Shown: in pieces, positions 44,658 to 47,991 of the stretch
Numbering within the stretch: position 1 is the stretch's first letter
Layout of the letters: each line of letters starts with the position of its first letter
Assembly: GCA_031268535.1 (NCBI GenBank)
Contig: JAIRXB010000018.1
Location: 1-47,991 of the forward strand
Source: Puniceicoccales bacterium
GTDB lineage: Bacteria; Verrucomicrobiota; Verrucomicrobiia; Opitutales; JAIRLM01
DNA length: 47,991 nucleotides
Direction: 5' to 3'
Position numbers and translations under genes: made by a program
The notes under the pieces: model-generated
The model's input: the letters and a program-made list of their open reading frames with translations, nothing else
Told to the model about the DNA's origin: nothing
The model's database searches: none

Positions 44658-45926
44658 CTAGGACTGCATTGCAGTCTTTCTCCAAGTGTCACCAAGTTTT
44701 CCAATGAGGCTAGAGCAGGTGGAGAAATTTTGCTGCATTTCGCTGGATGCCAACGACACAATGGACATAACGTTGCTATTCTTCGAGGAATATTGATCGC
44801 TGGTTTGGCGAATTGCATCGCAAAACTGCCCCATGTCGTCGCTGGTAGCCAGGAAACGCGTTGGCTCGCGGCCGTTGGCTAGGGATTCGCCAATGAACGT
44901 GTAAAACAGGTCTAGCGTCGCTTTCCCGTCGTCATGGCTCACGTCGCTAGCGGCCATCGCCCATTTCCCGCTTGCGCTGTCATACCTCGGCGCAAGACGG
45001 CGAAAATAAACAACTTCACCTGGGTTTGTAATGGGTCCGCTTGTGACGCCGTAGTCATCGCGGTTAAAATTCACAGTCCTCATACTTTCGCATATTTCTA
45101 TGTAGCCATTGATGTCTTCGGGGGTGTCAAATTTAGTCGGAATGTTTTCACCGACAAATTTGCGAAGTTCGTCAAAATTTGTTGCAATGTCGCCTTTTTG
45201 AAAGTGATAAACTTCAACCTTCTTGGATCCTTTCCCCGACGGATATATAATCGTGTACACATTACTGCTGCCTCCGTCCGGGCCGCCGGAGAAATGGACG
45301 CGCATGTCGTAGAGCCCAGGCATTACGCCAACTTTTGCCATGGAGAATGGGCACGCTATGCCTGAAACTGCAAATTCCCTAAGAATTCTTTTGTCCAGTT
45401 CGGCGACGTAGTTGTGTGCCTTGCTGGGATCGAAGCGAGACGCCTGAAGAAATGAAAATATTTGATAGAGCTTAGACAATTTCGCCAGCTTTGCGTTAAG
45501 AACTGTCGCCTCGGCAAGCAGATCATTGAGCTGGGCCATTTGGCTTTTGATGTTCTGGAAAATGATGGCGTAGATGCAGTTAAGCATGCCAATTTTCTTT
45601 CTGGCTCCATCATCTTTTGGCAGGTAAATGCTGGAGTAGTGCACGTAGCGCTTTTTTTCGCCATCGAGCGTTACCTCCAAAAATTCTCCGTCCTGCGCTG
45701 CGCGTAAATGTACGTCATTTGCGGGATCGCTTTCGTCGCCGTATCCAACCGACGGATTTACTTGGTAGTTGAAATAGACAAGTTTGCCGCTTTTTGCGGT
45801 TATTTTGCCTTCGAATGGCGCGTAGAGCAATTTATCCGCGTCGTTGCGACCCTCTTCGCTAAGAAAATCCCAAAAGGCGCTGAATTTCAGCAGTTCCGCA
45901 GAGCTTTCTGGCCTAGACGCCTGCAT
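44658..45926 (-). CDS. Tandem paralogue 2, possible type III filament/translocator-like protein
   Basis: 422 residues, strongly similar to the neighbouring gene at 46005-47285. Shared blocks: KLVYFNYQVNPSVGYG, YVHYSSIYLPKDD, a long helix (MLNCIYAIIFQNIKSQMAQL, then NDLLAEATVLNAKLAKLSKL) and a C-terminal helix (SDQYSSKNSNVMSIVSLASS, then EMQQNFSTCSSLIGKLGDTW). Two coiled-coil helices bracketing a variable beta-rich centre is how EspA/SseB-type proteins are built, and the C-terminus recalls their end, but identity is not proven. No signal peptide. A small hairpin (TTAGGC/GCCTAG) overlaps the stop codon. Confidence 0.65.
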   Translation of the reverse strand: MQASRPESSAELLKFSAFWDFLSEEGRNDADKLLYAPFEGKITAKSGKLVYFNYQVNPSVGYGDESDPANDVHLRAAQDGEFLEVTLDGEKKRYVHYSSIYLPKDDGARKKIGMLNCIYAIIFQNIKSQMAQLNDLLAEATVLNAKLAKLSKLYQIFSFLQASRFDPSKAHNYVAELDKRILREFAVSGIACPFSMAKVGVMPGLYDMRVHFSGGPDGGSSNVYTIIYPSGKGSKKVEVYHFQKGDIATNFDELRKFVGENIPTKFDTPEDINGYIEICESMRTVNFNRDDYGVTSGPITNPGEVVYFRRLAPRYDSASGKWAMAASDVSHDDGKATLDLFYTFIGESLANGREPTRFLATSDDMGQFCDAIRQTSDQYSSKNSNVMSIVSLASSEMQQNFSTCSSLIGKLGDTWRKTAMQS

Positions 45927-45947
45927 GACAAGGCGATGATAGGCTGA

Positions 45948-45995
45948 AGTGTCGTTTTTGAAAACAAAAAAAACCGCATCGGCAAATGCGACACT
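45948..45995 (-). terminator. Intrinsic terminator between the paralogues
   Basis: On the minus strand CGCAT-TTGCCG-ATGCG (45990-45975) is followed by G and eight Ts (45973-45966), a good rho-independent terminator just after the 46005-47285 gene. It is nested in a larger inverted repeat (AGTGTCG at 45948-45954, CGACACT at 45989-45995). It implies the two paralogues have separate transcripts or only partial read-through. Confidence 0.65.
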
Positions 45996-46004
45996 ATCCT
46001 ACGG

Positions 46005-47285
46005 TCATTGCGTTGCTGTCTTTTTCTGGACGTCCCCCACCTTACCAACCAGTGCCGATGCGGTGGAAAAATTTTGCTGCATTTCGCCTACAGACAGCGA
46101 CACCATTGACATGACGTTGTTTCCCCTCGAAGAAAGCTGATCGCTCGTCTGGCGGATGACGTCTGCGCAATTTCGTATGTCATCGCTAGATCCAAAGACA
46201 TTATCTCCAGCACTCACCATTGACGCCTCTTTGACGATCGGCAAATATCTCCACAAGAACGTCGTAGTTTTTTGGTTTTTCACGTCAACTGGGCTCTGTC
46301 TGATTGACGGCGTAATTCCGGCAGCGCTCCGGTCGTACTGAGGGCTAAGAAGCTGAAGATTGACTATGGCGTTGCTTAGGCCGCTGGTTTTTGGAATTAT
46401 CTTTTCATCAACTTTTCCAATGTCGAACTCAAGTACATGGCTCTGTCGACACAAAGCCATATAGTCGTTAATGTCATGCGCTGAATTGAACATTTCGGGA
46501 ACAGCACCCCTAACCGCAGCCAAAACGCCATTGTAGCTCAGATCGAGATTTTTTCTTTCGTGCCGCACGAAAGTATACGTTCCATCCTTCCTGAGGGCAA
46601 TCATGCAATAGAGGCTGTAGTCCTCATTGCTGTTTACCGTTTTAACGCGAACCTCCGCATAGTACAGGCTCGGCATGAAGGCAATCTTCGCCTCCAGGAA
46701 TGGGCGCGGCAAACCGGCTCTGTCGAATTCCGCAATGGTTCCAGTGTCAATTTTCGTCACGGAGTCGTAGAGCTGATCCGGGCTAAAGTTCGATGCCTGC
46801 ATCAGCGAAAACAGCTGGTATAGCTTGGCCAATTTCGCCAGTTTGGCATTTAGAATTGTCGTCTCCGCAAGCAGGTCCTTCAGCTGCGCAAACTGGCTCC
46901 TAACATTCTGGAAGATAACGGCAAAAATTCCGTTTAGCATGCCTATTTTTCTTAGGGCGTCATCGTCTTTTGGCAGATAGACGCTGCCGTAGTGCACGTA
47001 GCTTTTTTCTCCGCCGGCCAACGTCACTTCAACAAATTCGCCATCTAGGGCGGCATTTTTGTGGACCGTATTGCTCGGGTCGTCTTCGCTGAAATAGCCG
47101 ACAGAAGGATTCACTTGATAGTTGAAATATACGAGCTTTCCATTCTTAGTTGCAATGCCGTCGCCAAACGGCGAGAGCATATTGGCCGCATTTGGCCTGT
47201 CGTCATCGCCAAGAACGCCGAAATAGGCGCTGGCCGCAAGAAGATCTTCTGGCGTAATCGGTCTAGCGGTCGACATGAACTCCAT
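46005..47285 (-). CDS. Tandem paralogue 1, possible type III filament/translocator-like protein
   Basis: 426 residues, with the same blocks as its neighbour: KLVYFNYQVNPSVGYF, YVHYGSVYLPKDDDALRKIG, the helix IFQNVRSQFAQLKDLLAETT with ILNAKLAKLAKLYQLF, and the C-terminal IRQTSDQLSSRGNNVMSMVS followed by EMQQNFSTASALVGKVGDV. The conserved parts are the two ends, while the centre (about 190-360) diverges, as expected if the centre is exposed. ATG 47285 has AGG eight bases before it; Met4 is an alternative. It starts only about 70 bp from the 23S rRNA fragment, on the opposite strand. Confidence 0.65.
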   Translation of the reverse strand: MEFMSTARPITPEDLLAASAYFGVLGDDDRPNAANMLSPFGDGIATKNGKLVYFNYQVNPSVGYFSEDDPSNTVHKNAALDGEFVEVTLAGGEKSYVHYGSVYLPKDDDALRKIGMLNGIFAVIFQNVRSQFAQLKDLLAETTILNAKLAKLAKLYQLFSLMQASNFSPDQLYDSVTKIDTGTIAEFDRAGLPRPFLEAKIAFMPSLYYAEVRVKTVNSNEDYSLYCMIALRKDGTYTFVRHERKNLDLSYNGVLAAVRGAVPEMFNSAHDINDYMALCRQSHVLEFDIGKVDEKIIPKTSGLSNAIVNLQLLSPQYDRSAAGITPSIRQSPVDVKNQKTTTFLWRYLPIVKEASMVSAGDNVFGSSDDIRNCADVIRQTSDQLSSRGNNVMSMVSLSVGEMQQNFSTASALVGKVGDVQKKTATQ

Positions 47286-47358
47286 GGTACGGACCTAAAT
47301 CGCCATTGGAAGCGAAAAAATTCTCTGGCGGCTGCTGCCGCGGAAATTGCTGCGGATA

Positions 47359-47991
<633 letters not shown>

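Noticed and set aside
1-47358. tRNA genes, CRISPR arrays, prophage or insertion-sequence transposases
   Set aside because: No cloverleaf besides the tmRNA ends, no regularly spaced direct repeats and no transposase or phage motifs were seen on reading both strands.
47286-47358. Group I intron upstream of the rRNA match
   Set aside because: Only about 70 bp separate the rRNA from an intact gene, no intron core motifs are visible, and the base before the match is not the terminal G expected of such an intron.

Overview
The window looks like a piece of the chromosome of a Gram-negative, probably host-associated bacterium. Evidence for a Gram-negative envelope is direct: kdsB (CMP-KDO for lipopolysaccharide), a 1237-residue autotransporter-like protein ending in Phe, a TIG-domain lipoprotein, and M16 and PAP2 proteins with signal peptides. 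Host association is inferred from several unrecognised proteins, including two tandem paralogues that resemble type III secretion filament/translocator proteins, an Inc-like bilobed membrane protein, a large helical solenoid with a basic tail and a glycosyltransferase with a signal peptide. Gene decay also points that way. I cannot fix the phylum; the gene mix fits a PVC-type (Verrucomicrobia-like) symbiont, but this is only an impression.

Layout. 0-1.2 kb: non-coding or decayed DNA, a structured repeat, a terminator, and the tmRNA gene (ssrA) on the minus strand. 1.2-7.1 kb: degenerate CinA/PncC protein, an unknown protein, plsY, a solitary GspE/PilB-type ATPase and a CPA2 cation/proton antiporter. 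7.3-13.1 kb: two small unknown proteins, the lipoprotein and the autotransporter with nine Cys/Trp-marked repeats. 13.1-23.0 kb: housekeeping block (DMT transporter, membrane protein, gmk; gatB; ychF; truB-M16 protease-proS). 23.2-25.5 kb: an unknown membrane protein and the secreted GT2. 25.5-27.9 kb: a decayed island holding a partial duplicate of the M16/proS junction, RsuA-family fragments, a broken unknown gene, and two repeat types. 27.9-34.95 kb: PAP2 phosphatase, 5'-3' exonuclease, kdsB, dnaE, accA. 35-40.95 kb: an orphan OppB-type permease, two unknown genes, and an ABC binding protein plus ATPase without a permease. 41-47.3 kb: solenoid protein, Inc-like protein and the paralogous pair. 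47.36 kb to the end: the 3' part of a 23S rRNA whose match starts abruptly in helix 69.

Two dispersed repeats run through the intergenic DNA. One is a 55-57 bp hairpin element (four copies) with arms GGCGCCGCG/CGCGGCGCC; the other is an 80 bp multi-hairpin element (two copies). Translational coupling is common (ATGA or GTGA overlaps at M16-proS and membrane protein-gmk, and overlapping kdsB-exonuclease), so the real genes are densely packed, while decay is concentrated at 0-0.76 kb and 25.5-27.9 kb.
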